Source: Streptomyces sp. Act143 (GTDB lineage: Bacteria > Actinomycetota > Actinomycetes > Streptomycetales > Streptomycetaceae). Taken from it: a DNA stretch of 64,000 nucleotides. The notes under the pieces were generated by a model that did no database searches, was not told where the DNA came from, and saw only the letters and a program-made list of their open reading frames with translations. Location: contig NZ_QFRX01000001.1 of NCBI RefSeq assembly GCF_003143935.1, forward strand, positions 1,867 through 65,866. The letters are read 5' to 3'. The position numbers were made by a program, and so were the translations under genes. Of this stretch, positions 9,034-17,910 are shown in pieces (the first letter of the stretch is position 1; every line of letters begins with the position of its first letter).

Positions 9034-9935
9034 GAGTCGAGCCTTTCGCTGCGTGCGACCACGAACGGGGCGATCTGATCGGCGACGTCCAGGGGCCGCT
9101 CGAACGGGGCCATGTGCCCACATTCCGGGATCACGTGATGGTGCTGGGGCTTCAGCAGGGCGCGAGCAGTGTCGAAGTGCCTCAGCGGCGTGACCTGGTC
9201 CTCGTCGCCCCACAGCAGCAGCGTCGGGATGTCCAGCGTTCCGGTCTTCCTGAAGAGGTCGTCCCTGCCGGAGACCGGCAGATGCTGCAGCGTGTCGAAG
9301 ACGGCGTACAGCGAACCCTCGAAGCGGAAGGCGTCGAGGACCATGTCCGCGAGTTTCACGCCGAGTTCGGGGTCGCGGACGTTGTGCCCGAGGTGGCCCT
9401 GGAGTATCTGGCGGCCACGCCGCCGGGCGACGAAGCCGGCCAGCAGATCGCTGCGCAGCAGCCGGTGGGGGGAGGTCAGTTGCGGTTTCGCGAGGCCGGC
9501 GGGTCCGACGATGGTGAGGGTGGAGAGCGAAGCGGGGGACTGGGCGGCGTAGGTCATGGCGACGAGCGCGCCCATGGAGGTGCCGACGAAGTGCAGCAGC
9601 CGGGTCGTCAGGCCCAGCCGGTCCGTCAGCTCGGCCAGTTGCCGCGCGAACAGCCTCTCGTCGTACCGCGCTTGCACTCGGTCCGAGTAGCCGCGGCCGT
9701 ACGCGCTGAAGGTCAGCGTCCGCAGTCCGCGGGCGTGTAGCTCGGTGACGAGGCCGTCCCAGTAGAACAACGGGATGGTCAGCCCGCCCGCCATAACGAC
9801 CACCTCCCCGTGCTCGGGGCCGGTCAGTTCGTAGTGCGTGACACCGTCGGACAGCTCTATGAAGCTGCCGCGCAGGGCATGCCGCGAGTCGGCGGTGAGC
9901 CGGCGGTCCTCGGCCGCTGCGACGAAGTACTTCAT
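9030..9935 (-). CDS. Alpha/beta hydrolase (meta-cleavage-product-hydrolase-like)
   Basis: 301 residues. Nucleophile elbow FVGTSMGALVA, catalytic Asp in LLWGDEDQVTP and His in PECGHMAPFERP complete the Ser-Asp-His triad. The lid and FSAYGRGYSDR loop resemble C-C bond hydrolases acting on ring-fission products. The stop overlaps the GTG of the FAD monooxygenase by 4 nt, and the gene lies 18 bp after a second alpha/beta hydrolase. Probably a cytosolic catabolic enzyme of the same pathway. Confidence 0.85.
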   Translation of the reverse strand: MKYFVAAAEDRRLTADSRHALRGSFIELSDGVTHYELTGPEHGEVVVMAGGLTIPLFYWDGLVTELHARGLRTLTFSAYGRGYSDRVQARYDERLFARQLAELTDRLGLTTRLLHFVGTSMGALVAMTYAAQSPASLSTLTIVGPAGLAKPQLTSPHRLLRSDLLAGFVARRRGRQILQGHLGHNVRDPELGVKLADMVLDAFRFEGSLYAVFDTLQHLPVSGRDDLFRKTGTLDIPTLLLWGDEDQVTPLRHFDTARALLKPQHHHVIPECGHMAPFERPLDVADQIAPFVVARSERLDS

Positions 9936-9953
9936 GTGACGGGCCTCCTGGCC

Positions 9954-10787
9954 TCAGTTCGTGGGGGCGTCGGCCGCTGAGCCGAGGAACTTGGTGATCG
10001 CGTCCGCGACCCACTGCGGTTCCTCTTCCGGCAGCAGGTGACCGCCGTCGGGGTGCACCAGCTCCCTGGCGCCCGGAATATCGCGGGTGAAGTGCTGGCC
10101 GTCGATGTTCGCGCTGCGCAGCACGAGTGTGGGCACTGCGATGCCGGGAATCTGTGCGCTGCGGTCCGGTTGGTCGGTGTTGCAGAAGTCGACGAAGGCT
10201 GAGCGGTTTCCGGGGCGGCTCATGAGCTGATGGGCCCGGTCCACCATGGCGTCGTCCACGATCGTCGACCGCGGGCCGACGGCCGAGCGCAGGTTGCGCT
10301 CGATGGCGCCGCGCGGCATCACCCGCCGCAGCAGCGGGCGCAGCAGCGGAGTGCGGGCCAGGCGCATGCCTGCCGGCAACTCCTTCTCCGGGTACCCGGT
10401 GGCATTGACCAGCGCCAGCCCGGTCAGCCGCTCCGGGTGATCCAGTGCGAGGTTCCAGGCGATGTTGCCGCCCAGTGAATTGCCGCCCACCGCGTAGCGC
10501 GGCACGGCCAGCGCCTCCAGGAAGCGCGCCACCGTCGCGGCGTAGGTCGGGATGCGGTAGTCGCGGTCTTTGCGAGGGCCGGTCAGGCCGAACCCCGGCA
10601 GGTCGGGGCGGATGACATCGAACGACTCCGACAGCAGGTCCGCCGCTCGGTCGAAGTGCTGAAGCGACGACGCGCTGCCGTGCAGCAGTACGAGTGCCGG
10701 ACCGCGGCCAGCGCGTTTGTAGTGGATCCGCAGACTGTCCACCACGACGAACCGGGAATCGGGCTGCGGCTCAGACCAGGTGCTCAT
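9954..10787 (-). CDS. Alpha/beta hydrolase, first gene of the leftward catabolic operon
   Basis: 277 residues from ATG 10785-10787. Motifs: oxyanion loop LVLLHGSASSLQHF, nucleophile GGNSLGGNIAWN, acid region LVLRSANIDGQHF and catalytic His DGGHLLPEEEP. Very similar organisation to meta-cleavage-product hydrolases and epoxide-hydrolase-like catabolic enzymes, but only distantly like its downstream neighbour. As the promoter-proximal gene it should be transcribed from the region 10788-10860, where an inverted repeat overlaps the start codon. Confidence 0.85.
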   Translation of the reverse strand: MSTWSEPQPDSRFVVVDSLRIHYKRAGRGPALVLLHGSASSLQHFDRAADLLSESFDVIRPDLPGFGLTGPRKDRDYRIPTYAATVARFLEALAVPRYAVGGNSLGGNIAWNLALDHPERLTGLALVNATGYPEKELPAGMRLARTPLLRPLLRRVMPRGAIERNLRSAVGPRSTIVDDAMVDRAHQLMSRPGNRSAFVDFCNTDQPDRSAQIPGIAVPTLVLRSANIDGQHFTRDIPGARELVHPDGGHLLPEEEPQWVADAITKFLGSAADAPTN

Positions 10788-10804
10788 AACGGATACAGTG
10801 TTAT
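10786..10804. promoter_or_regulatory. Possible operator overlapping the hydrolase start
   Basis: ATAAC and GTTAT form an inverted repeat with a 9-nt spacer directly across the start codon region of the leftward operon. TetR-type repressors often bind such sites, but this one differs from the TGATGA-type repeat near the local tetR gene. Confidence 0.35.
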
Positions 10805-11138
10805 CGAAAAGTGGTGGTGTCAAGTGCCGGCCTCTGAGCGTCACGACCAGGTTGATCTTTTGTGAGGAACGAATCGTTGGTGACCGCGCTGCCGTTCAAC
10901 GTGTCGCGGTGACGTCTCGCAGGGCGTCATCCGGAGCCGAATCGCCGCTTCTCGGGAGCCGGGCCCGTGCGGAACGTCGATCCGTCCGCTTTCGTGGCAC
11001 ATGGCGCGGTGGCTGCTGCTCACGAGGGCGTCTTTGCTGCGGCTGGGCGCGGCCTATCGCGTTCCGAGGGGCTGCGCCTGTGCGCCGTCACGCCCCCGCT
11101 GGGGGACGCGATCGGCACCGGCTTCGCCGGCTGCTCCC
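10805..11138. other. Region without a recognised gene
   Basis: About 330 bp between the leftward hydrolase operon and the tetR gene. It should hold the leftward promoter near its left end. Short open readings here have no recognisable motif and I saw no convincing hairpin. Confidence 0.4.
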
Positions 11139-11819
11139 TCACTCTCCCGCCGGGTTCCTCGCTGTCCGCGTAGGAGCGGCTGGTGAGGCGGGCTCGGGGA
11201 GGGGGCGCCGGGCGACCTCGTGGGCGTCGTCCGGTGGGAGGCCCAGCATGCGCAGAACCATTTCGGCAAGGTTGACGGCGGCCTCGTCGCCGTCCAGGTC
11301 GGGGTGGGCGAACCTCAGCTCCACCAGGGGGAGCAGGGTTCCGCCGAGTGCGGTCAGGGCGACCGCCGGGTCGACAGCGGTGAAGCGGCCGGAGGCGACG
11401 CCGACCTCGAGGTCACGCAGGGCCCGTCGGGCCAGGCCGTTGGCCGAGTGGATGTGTCCGAGGCCGCGGTGGCGCAGTACCTGCATCAGTTCGGGGTGGG
11501 AGCCGGCCATGCGGGCGCTGAGCCGGAAGCCCGCCGCGACGAGCTCGGCCGGGTCGTCGATGCCTGCCAGGCGTTCATCGATGCTTTGGCCGTATTCCTC
11601 GAGAGCGTCCACCACTGCCGCGTCGAACAGCTCGGTCTTCGAAGGGAAGTGGTTGTAGAAGGAGCCGAAGCCGACGTCGGCGCGCTCGGCGATCGCCTGG
11701 ATGCTGGCACCGGCCTCCCCGGTCTCGGCGAGTATCTGGCGGGCGGCACGAAGGAGAGCACGACGGGTCTCGGCGCGGCGCCGCTCGAACCGCTTGTCGG
11801 GCGGAGCTGGCGTAGACAT
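11139..11819 (-). CDS. TetR/AcrR-family regulator of the catabolic island
   Basis: 226 residues. The N-terminal TetR helix-turn-helix is complete (RRALLRAARQILAETGEAG, then ADVGFGSFYNHFPSKTELF). The C-terminal part is a helical ligand domain ending in a Pro/Ala-rich tail. The gene lies between the leftward hydrolase operon and the rightward aacS unit. The perfect inverted repeat TGATGAGTTCATCA lies 41 bp upstream of its start, and a near copy precedes the P450 gene, so the protein probably autoregulates and controls both units. The inducer is presumably a pathway metabolite. Confidence 0.85.
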   Translation of the reverse strand: MSTPAPPDKRFERRRAETRRALLRAARQILAETGEAGASIQAIAERADVGFGSFYNHFPSKTELFDAAVVDALEEYGQSIDERLAGIDDPAELVAAGFRLSARMAGSHPELMQVLRHRGLGHIHSANGLARRALRDLEVGVASGRFTAVDPAVALTALGGTLLPLVELRFAHPDLDGDEAAVNLAEMVLRMLGLPPDDAHEVARRPLPEPASPAAPTRTARNPAGE

Positions 11820-11858
11820 GCGCGGAGTCTACCCATCGAGGCGATGAAAACAGCATCT

Positions 11859-11942
11859 CTGATGAGTTCATCATTGTTTTGCGCGATCACCTTGACGACG
11901 AGACCGTCAAACCTGATGATTCCCTCATTGTGGCGATGTTGC
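11859..11942 (+). promoter_or_regulatory. Operator/promoter module 1 (tetR / aacS side)
   Basis: Begins with the perfect repeat TGATGA-GT-TCATCA (11860-11873), then TTGACG (11892-11897, a good -35 element), then CTCATTGTGGCGATGTTGC. The same elements with identical 39-nt spacing from CTGATGA to TTGACG recur at 15186-15270 before the P450 gene. The site lies between the divergent tetR gene and the rightward reading starting at 11955. Confidence 0.6.
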
Positions 11943-11954
11943 TCGGAGGGCACC

Positions 11955-12446
11955 ATGTCTGAAATCCGCGTCGACGGGCCGATGTCATCACGTCCCATCA
12001 GGACCCCCGCAGCGAGCAGGGCACCCTGGGCGGGGAGCGTCCCGGCCGCCCCCGGAATCCCCCCGCCCGCTCGCCGTGCATGGCAATCCGGCGTGGTCGA
12101 ACGTCCCGTCTCATCGGCCCGGCGTTCCGCGCGGCGGAGCTCGCTGATCTCGACCGGCTGGTGCGGGCGACCGGGGCCGAGGCGGGACGCGGACTTTCCG
12201 GGCGGCGGCAAGGCCGTCGACCTGCTCGACCCGTCCGGCTTCCTGGTGCAGGTCGTGTACTGCGGCGAGCTGGCCGGCCACGGCCTCAGCCCGCCCCTGA
12301 CCGCCGGGCCGCTGGTGCGGCGCGGCCCGGCGGGGGCACATTCCCCCCAGCTGTGGGGGAGCGCAGACGGCCGGGGCACCCGGCTCGACGGCCTGCTCAG
12401 CGGCTATTTCACCATCCTGACTGCCGCCGAACCCGGCCCACGCTGA
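11955..12446 (+). pseudogene. Decayed VOC-type (extradiol-dioxygenase-like) gene
   Basis: An ATG at 11955 has a strong GGAGGG site 5 nt upstream and begins MSEIRVDGPMSSRP, but the frame soon loses sense. Further on, AAELADLDRLVRATGAEA in one frame and GGGKAVDLLDPSGFLVQVVY in another resemble consecutive parts of a VOC-fold ring-cleavage dioxygenase. This was presumably the first gene of the rightward operon and has been broken by indels. Confidence 0.45.
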
Positions 12447-12449
12447 ATG

Positions 12450-12660
12450 GCCGCGCTCAGGCGCTCGGCATCTCCGCGATGCCCGTGAGCGCCCTGGACG
12501 ACGACGGCACGCTCGCCGCCTGGCTGCACGCCGGACGCGCGGACGCCGCGCTGCCGGGCCCCGACCCCGTCGTCCTGGACGTCGTTCCGGCCGGGGCGGG
12601 ACTTCACCGGCACCGCCACCTGGACGTCCCTCCTGCAACCGCAGCCCCCCACCCACCCCG
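12450..12660 (+). pseudogene. C-terminal fragment of an FAD monooxygenase
   Basis: The reading LDDDGTLAAWLHAGRADAAL then DPVVLDVVPA resembles the C-terminal thioredoxin-like end of phenol-hydroxylase-type flavoprotein monooxygenases (compare LLIRPDGYI of the intact enzyme at 7486-9033). Only about 60 codons survive, ahead of the aacS gene. Confidence 0.4.
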
Positions 12661-12699
12661 GCGGACCGCCGACAACAGCCTGCTGAGGAGCACCACACG

Positions 12700-14667
12700 A
12701 TGACCAGGCCGGACCCCTTCATGACGCCTGATCCGCAGGTCGTCTCCGAGAGCTGCATCATGGACTTCGCCCGCCATGTCGGGATGGCGGACTCCGACTA
12801 CGCCGCCCTGTACCGCTGGTCGGTCACCGACCTGGAGGGCTTCTGGGCCGCGGTGTGGGAGTACTTCGACATCGACGCGGAGACGCCGTACGAGCGGGTG
12901 CTGGCGGAGGAGCGGATGCCCGGCGCGCTTTGGTTCCCCGGCGCCACTCTCAACTACGCCCATCACGCCCTGCGCAACCTCGCCGACGACGCCGTGGCGG
13001 TCGTCGCCCTCGACGAGACGGGCTCCTGCTACGAGATGACCGCGGGCCGTCTGCGCGCCCAGGTCGCCTCCGTCGCCGCCACTCTGCGCGACCTGGGCGT
13101 GGGGAAGGGCGACCGCGTCGTGGGCTACCTGCCCAATACCCCGCACGCGATCGTCGCGTTCCTGGCCGTCGCGAGCCTGGGCGCGGTGTGGTCGGTGTGC
13201 GGACAGGACTACGCCCCCAAGGCCGCCGCGGATCGCTTCGCCCAGCTCGAACCCACCGTCCTGATCAGCGCCGATGGCTACCTGTTCAACGGCACCGCCC
13301 ACGACCGCCGTGACGCCGTCCTCGAACTCGCCGAGGCGCTGCCGACGTTGAAGGCGACGCTGCTGGTGGAGCATGTGGGACTGCCGTGGCCGTCACGACC
13401 GTATCCCTCGCTGGTTGTTCCTTGGGAGGACGCCGCCACCCGCACGGAACAACTGACCTGTACTCCCGTGCCCTTCGACCACCCCCTGTGGGTCGTGTTC
13501 TCCTCCGGCACCACCGGTCTGCCCAAAGGGATCGTGCACGGCCACGGCGGTGTGCTGCTGGAACACCTCAAGACCCTGGGCCTGCACTCCGACCTCGGCC
13601 CCGGCGACCGCCTCCTGTGGTACACCACCACCCACTGGATGATGTGGACCCTGGTCGTCTCGACGCTGCTGACCGGCGCCACCGCCTGCACCTACGACGG
13701 CAGCCCGGCGCCCCTCTCCGAGCCTGACACTCTGTGGAAGCTGGCTGCCCGCCACCGGGTGACCGTTTTCGGCACCAGCCCCCAGTACCTGTTGGGCATG
13801 GCCAAGTTCGGCATCGACCCCTCGCTGCACGATCTGTCGTCGATCCGGGTGGTGGGCTGCACCGGCTCCGCCCTGCCCGCCTCCGCCTACCCCTGGGTGC
13901 GCGAGCACGTCGGCGAGCACGTCCTGCTGGCCTCCGTCAGCGGCGGCACGGACGTCGTTTCCGGCTTTGCGGGCAGCGCACCCAACACCCCCGTCTGGGC
14001 AGGGGAGTTGTCCGCTCCTCATCTGGGCGTGGCACTGGCCGCCTATGACGCGCAGGGCTTCCCGGTCGTGGACCGGGTCGGCGAGCTGGTCGTCACCCGC
14101 CCCATGCCGTCGATGCCGCTGTCCTTCTGGAACGACCCCGACGGCAGCCGCTACCGCGACGCCTACTTCTCGTTCTACCCCGGCGTCTGGCGGCACGGTG
14201 ACTGGATCACGGTCACCGGCCACGGGTCGGTCATCGTCCACGGCCGCTCCGACAGCACTTTGAACCGCAACGGCGTACGCCTGGGCAGCGCCGATATCCA
14301 CGACGTCGTCGAACGTCTCCCCGAGATCGCGGAAGCCCTCGTCATCGGAGCGGAGGAGCCCGACGGCGGCTACTGGATGCCGCTGTTCGTGGTCCTCACC
14401 GCCGGAACCGAACTCGACGCCACTCTCCGCGACCGCATCCGAGAGGCCATCCGCAACGAAGCCTCACCCCGCCACGTGCCCGACGACATCCTCGAAGTAC
14501 CGGGCATCCCGCATACGCGCACCGGCAAGAAACTCGAAGTCCCTGTCAAACGCCTCCTCCAGGGAGCCCCGGTCGAGCAGGTCGTCAACCTGGCCACCGT
14601 GGATGCCCCCGACCTCATCGACCATTACGCCCGCTTGGGCGCTGCACGCAGGGGCCGATCGGCATGA
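12700..14667 (+). CDS. Acetoacetyl-CoA synthetase (acetoacetate-CoA ligase)
   Basis: 655 residues, full length for the family. The start at 12700 has TGAGGAG upstream. The adenylate-forming P-loop SSGTTGLPKGIVHGHGG, the A5-type region ASVSGGTDVVSGF, the YRDAYFSFYPGVWRHGDW segment and the C-terminal lysine loop HTRTGKKLEVPVKR are all present. The N-terminal ACAS_N region (FWAAVWEYFDI) separates it from ordinary acyl-CoA ligases. It converts acetoacetate, ATP and CoA to acetoacetyl-CoA, or acts on a similar beta-keto acid released by the catabolic pathway. Its stop overlaps the start of the DoxX gene (ATGA). Confidence 0.9.
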   Translation: MTRPDPFMTPDPQVVSESCIMDFARHVGMADSDYAALYRWSVTDLEGFWAAVWEYFDIDAETPYERVLAEERMPGALWFPGATLNYAHHALRNLADDAVAVVALDETGSCYEMTAGRLRAQVASVAATLRDLGVGKGDRVVGYLPNTPHAIVAFLAVASLGAVWSVCGQDYAPKAAADRFAQLEPTVLISADGYLFNGTAHDRRDAVLELAEALPTLKATLLVEHVGLPWPSRPYPSLVVPWEDAATRTEQLTCTPVPFDHPLWVVFSSGTTGLPKGIVHGHGGVLLEHLKTLGLHSDLGPGDRLLWYTTTHWMMWTLVVSTLLTGATACTYDGSPAPLSEPDTLWKLAARHRVTVFGTSPQYLLGMAKFGIDPSLHDLSSIRVVGCTGSALPASAYPWVREHVGEHVLLASVSGGTDVVSGFAGSAPNTPVWAGELSAPHLGVALAAYDAQGFPVVDRVGELVVTRPMPSMPLSFWNDPDGSRYRDAYFSFYPGVWRHGDWITVTGHGSVIVHGRSDSTLNRNGVRLGSADIHDVVERLPEIAEALVIGAEEPDGGYWMPLFVVLTAGTELDATLRDRIREAIRNEASPRHVPDDILEVPGIPHTRTGKKLEVPVKRLLQGAPVEQVVNLATVDAPDLIDHYARLGAARRGRSA

Positions 14668-15017
14668 CGACCGCGCACACCACCCTCGCCGTCGTGCTGT
14701 CCCTGGTCTTCCTCCCCCTGGGGCTGGCGAAGATGGCCGTCGTGCCGTTCATGCGCCAGGCAGCCGAGCATCTCGGCATGTCGCCGGGCCGGTACCGTGT
14801 CATCGGCACGCTGGAAGTGGCGGGAGCCGCCGGGCTGCTGCTCGGCCTGGCTTCGGCCCCGCTCGGGGTGGCCGCCGCTGCCGGGCTGGCTCTGCTCATG
14901 GTGGCTGCCGCAGCGGTTCACCTGCGCCACGGTGACCCGCCCGGCCGGGCCCTGCCCGCCGCAGTACTGGCTCTGACGGCGCTGGCGTGCGCCGGGGCGG
15001 CGATCGCCGCCGGCTGA
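14664..15017 (+). CDS. DoxX-like membrane protein
   Basis: 117 residues with four hydrophobic helices. The N-terminal pattern LPLGLAKMAVVPFMRQAAEHLG, followed by IGTLEVAGAAGLLLGL, is the DoxX-like signature. The ATG overlaps the aacS stop by 4 nt, indicating translational coupling. Members of this family occur in catabolic and redox operons with unclear function. The last codons lie in a GC-rich palindrome (GGCGGCGATCGCCGCC). Confidence 0.8.
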   Translation: MTTAHTTLAVVLSLVFLPLGLAKMAVVPFMRQAAEHLGMSPGRYRVIGTLEVAGAAGLLLGLASAPLGVAAAAGLALLMVAAAAVHLRHGDPPGRALPAAVLALTALACAGAAIAAG

Positions 15018-15185
15018 CGGCCCGGGTGCGCGGCGCTTCGAGCGGAAGCAGGTCGGCGGTCGACGGCTCACGACCCTCCACCCGCCTGCACCTCATCCGT
15101 GACCAGCGCCTCCTACGCGCGGTGTCCGACGCTGGCAGCACCACCCGCCGCTTGCTCCGACGCGCGAAGGGAAACTTCCACAGTT

Positions 15186-15270
15186 CTGATGATTTCATCG
15201 TTTCCCTTCTCGTAACCCTTGACGCAGCATTCCATCAAGATTGACCATTTCGTCATTATGGCGCTGTTGC
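15186..15270 (+). promoter_or_regulatory. Operator/promoter module 2 (P450 operon)
   Basis: TGATGATTTCATCG (15187-15200) matches the tetR operator TGATGAGTTCATCA at 12 of 14 positions. TTGACG (15219-15224) lies at the same distance as in module 1, and GTCATTATGGCGCTGTTGC (15252-15270) parallels CTCATTGTGGCGATGTTGC. This strongly suggests that the same TetR protein controls the P450-ferredoxin-reductase unit. The rest of 15018-15324 shows no gene. Confidence 0.65.
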
Positions 15271-15324
15271 GCACCCCCGTCATGCCCCCGCTGCCTCACC
15301 GTCCCTTCAGGAGGGGCTGTTCTC

Positions 15325-16509
15325 ATGCCCACACGTACGCAGATTCCCGTCTACCACCCCGACCTGTACTCGGCATCGGCCATCCGCGACACGTATCCGC
15401 ACTACGCCGCGCTGCGTGAACTCGGTCCCGTGGTCTGGCTGAGCAAGCACAAGGTCCACGCCCTGCCGCGGTACGCCGAGTGCAAGCAGGTGCTGCTGGA
15501 CGACGAGACCTTCGTCTCCTCGGGCGGCGTCGCCCTGAACCCCGTCGCCAACCGCGTGGGCCAGGGCACCACCCTGTTCAGTGACGGCGACGACCACGCC
15601 CGCCGCCGCTCCCTCCTCGCGCACCGCCTCACCCCCAGGGCGCTGCGCACCATGAACGACATGGTCGACCAGCAGGCGGTCACCGTGGTTGAGGCCGCTG
15701 TCGCCCGGCGCACCATCGATGCGGTGGAGGTCGCCATGGCCCTGCCGATGTCCGTCGTCCCCGACCTGGTGGGCTGGCCCCAGCAGGGCCGCGAGCACCT
15801 GCTGCGCTGGGCAGGCGCCACCTTCGACGCCCTTGGCCCGCTCAACTGCCAGGCGGTGCGCACCCTCCCCGCCTCCCTCGGCATGCTGCGCTACGCGCGC
15901 GGTGTCGTCCGTGACCGGTCCGTGCTGGACAGCAGCCTGGGCGACGACCTGCTGCGTGCCGCCGACGAGGGCCGGATCATGCCCGCCGAGTGCGCCACCA
16001 TGATGATCGACTACCTGGCACCCTCCCTGGACACCACCATCAGCGCCATCTCCAGTGCCCTGTACCTGTTCGCCACCCACCCCGAACAGTGGCGCCTGCT
16101 GAAGGCGGATCCCGACCTCCTGTCGAATGCGGTCAACGAGGTGGTCCGGTACGAGTCCCCGATCCGTGGCTTCTCCCGGACCGTGGCCCATGACACGGAA
16201 TTGGCGGGCATCCCTCTGTCCAAGGGCTCCCGGGTGCTGGTCCTCTACGGCTCCGCCAATCGCGACCCGCTGGAGTGGGACGACCCGGACACCTTCGACA
16301 TCCGGCGCGACGTCGCCCGCCAACTCGGCTTCGGGCAGGGCACCCACGGCTGCGCCGGCCAGGGCCTGGCCCGCATGGAGACCTCAGCGATGCTCCGCGC
16401 CCTGGTCGAACGCGTCGACCGCATCGAGGTGGCCGGAACACCCGAGTGGGCCCTGAACAACGTCATCCACCGCCTCGAGCGCCTGCCGCTCGAACTCATC
16501 CCCGCCTGA
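15325..16509 (+). CDS. Cytochrome P450 (bacterial class I)
   Basis: 394 residues; the start at 15325 follows CAGGAGGGG at 9-nt spacing. The heme-ligand loop FGQGTHGCAGQGLARME contains the axial cysteine; the K-helix ExxR is EVVR in NAVNEVVRYESPIRG; the I-helix reads YLAPSLDTTISA, where the usual AGxDTT has Pro-Ser-Leu, an atypical but seen variant. It is followed directly by a ferredoxin and a ferredoxin reductase, forming a complete three-component monooxygenase. The heme segment and lack of membrane anchor fit soluble CYPs acting on small aromatics or terpenes. Substrate not predictable from sequence. Confidence 0.93.
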   Translation: MPTRTQIPVYHPDLYSASAIRDTYPHYAALRELGPVVWLSKHKVHALPRYAECKQVLLDDETFVSSGGVALNPVANRVGQGTTLFSDGDDHARRRSLLAHRLTPRALRTMNDMVDQQAVTVVEAAVARRTIDAVEVAMALPMSVVPDLVGWPQQGREHLLRWAGATFDALGPLNCQAVRTLPASLGMLRYARGVVRDRSVLDSSLGDDLLRAADEGRIMPAECATMMIDYLAPSLDTTISAISSALYLFATHPEQWRLLKADPDLLSNAVNEVVRYESPIRGFSRTVAHDTELAGIPLSKGSRVLVLYGSANRDPLEWDDPDTFDIRRDVARQLGFGQGTHGCAGQGLARMETSAMLRALVERVDRIEVAGTPEWALNNVIHRLERLPLELIPA

Positions 16510-16551
16510 ACCCCACCGCATGCCCGTTCAAGGAGAGCTGAGGACAGCACC

Positions 16552-16749
16552 ATGAAGATCTCCGTCGACCATCCACGCTGCGAAGGCCACGGCCTGTGCG
16601 CCGACCAGGCCCCCGACGTCTTCAGCCTGGACGACGACGCCGAACTCACCCACCACTTCGAGGGCACCGACGTCCCCGACGAGCACCAGCCCGCCGCCCG
16701 CGCGGCCGTCAACGCCTGCCCCGTCGCCGCCCTGCGAGTCCTGTCGTGA
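16552..16749 (+). CDS. 3Fe-4S ferredoxin, P450 redox partner
   Basis: 65 residues, typical size. Cluster ligands lie in CEGHGLC, where the second canonical Cys is replaced by His/Gly as in single 3Fe-4S P450 ferredoxins, plus the distal NACPVAAL cysteine. An acidic surface (SLDDDAEL) suits docking to the P450. Its stop overlaps the GTG start of the reductase by 4 nt. Confidence 0.93.
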   Translation: MKISVDHPRCEGHGLCADQAPDVFSLDDDAELTHHFEGTDVPDEHQPAARAAVNACPVAALRVLS

Positions 16750-17902
16750 CCGCACCGCGCTCGGTGCTCATCGTCGGCGAGTCACTCGCCGGCACCACCG
16801 CAGCCCGCCACCTGCGCACCCTCGGCCACACCGGACCCCTCACGATCATCGGCGCCGAGGAGTACGGCGCGTACTCCCGCCCGCCCCTGTCCAAGGCGGT
16901 CCTGAAGGACCCGGCCGCGGACCAGACCCTGGGCCCGGCCCTCGACGGGATCGACGTCGACGTCATCCGCTCGGCCGCCGTCGCGGCCGACACCCGGCGC
17001 CGCACCGTCACGACCGCCGACGGCCGCCAGGTCGGCTACGACGCGCTGATCGTCGCCACCGGCGCGGACGCCCGCAGGCTGGCCGCCCCCGGGCAGCGGG
17101 GCGAACTCAGCCTGCGCACCTTGGACGACGCCCGCCGGCTCCGCGCCCGCCTGGCGGACGCCGGCTCGGCGATCGTGGTCGGTGCCGGCTTCCTCGGCAT
17201 GGAGGTGGCCAGCGCCTGCGCCGCCCGCGGCATCCCGGTCACCGTCGTGGACGCCGACCGGCCGCTGGAACGCATCCTCGGCGACCACCTGTCCGCCGAG
17301 ATCACCGCACGTGCCGCAACACACGGCATCCGCTTCATACAGGCCACCGGCTTCGCCACCCTGACCGGCGACCCCGTGAGCGGCGTGGCGCTGCCCGACG
17401 GAAGCGAGCTCCCGCGGACCTGGTGGTCACCTGCGCCGGAGAAGTACCCAGCACCGGCTGGCTGGCGGGGACCGGCCTCGCCGACCGCCTCGGCGTCGGC
17501 ATCGACGATGCCTGCGCCACCACCGTGCCCGGCGTGTTCGCCGCCGGCGACGTCACCTACCTCCGCGGCGACGGCACCCGGCCCGGCCGGCGAGCGCCCT
17601 TCTGGTCCAACGCCGTCGCCCAGGGCAGGGCCGCGGCGGCCTCCGCTCTCGGCCTCCCACCGCAGGGACCAGTTCAGGACGACTACTTCTGGACCGAGAT
17701 CGCCGGTCTCACCGTCAAGATCGTCGGCCGCCTGCCGCTCCTCGGAGAACCGACCACGGTGCAGGGCAGCGTGGCCGACGGACGCGCGCTGCTGACCTGG
17801 AGCCATGCGGACGGAACATCGACGGCGGTCGCCTACGGACTGCGCAGACCGGTCGCCGCGCTGCGCGCCTTGGCCGCCGCGTCTTTGCCGCCGTCACCGT
17901 GA
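16746..17902 (+). pseudogene. Ferredoxin-NAD(P)+ reductase, split by a 1-nt frameshift
   Basis: The gene starts at GTG 16746 with FAD-binding segment VLIVGESLAGTTAARHLR and NAD-binding segment AIVVGAGFLGMEVASAC, typical of rubredoxin/putidaredoxin-reductase-like FAD enzymes. The frame is lost after DGSELP at about 17413-17417, where CTCCCGCGGAC seems to lack one C. It resumes in the next frame with LVVTCAGEVPSTGWLAGTGL, GVFAAGDVTY and the C-terminal domain. Total length would be about 386 residues, normal for the family. Either a sequencing error in a GC run or a genuine inactivation. Confidence 0.8.
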
Positions 17903-17910
17903 CGGCGGCA
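17886..17910 (+). terminator. Perfect hairpin ending the P450 operon
   Basis: TGCCGCCGTCAC and GTGACGGCGGCA pair perfectly over 12 bp around a single C, overlapping the reductase stop codon. It is probably the operon terminator. The following 290 bp up to 18204 show no recognised gene. Confidence 0.6.
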
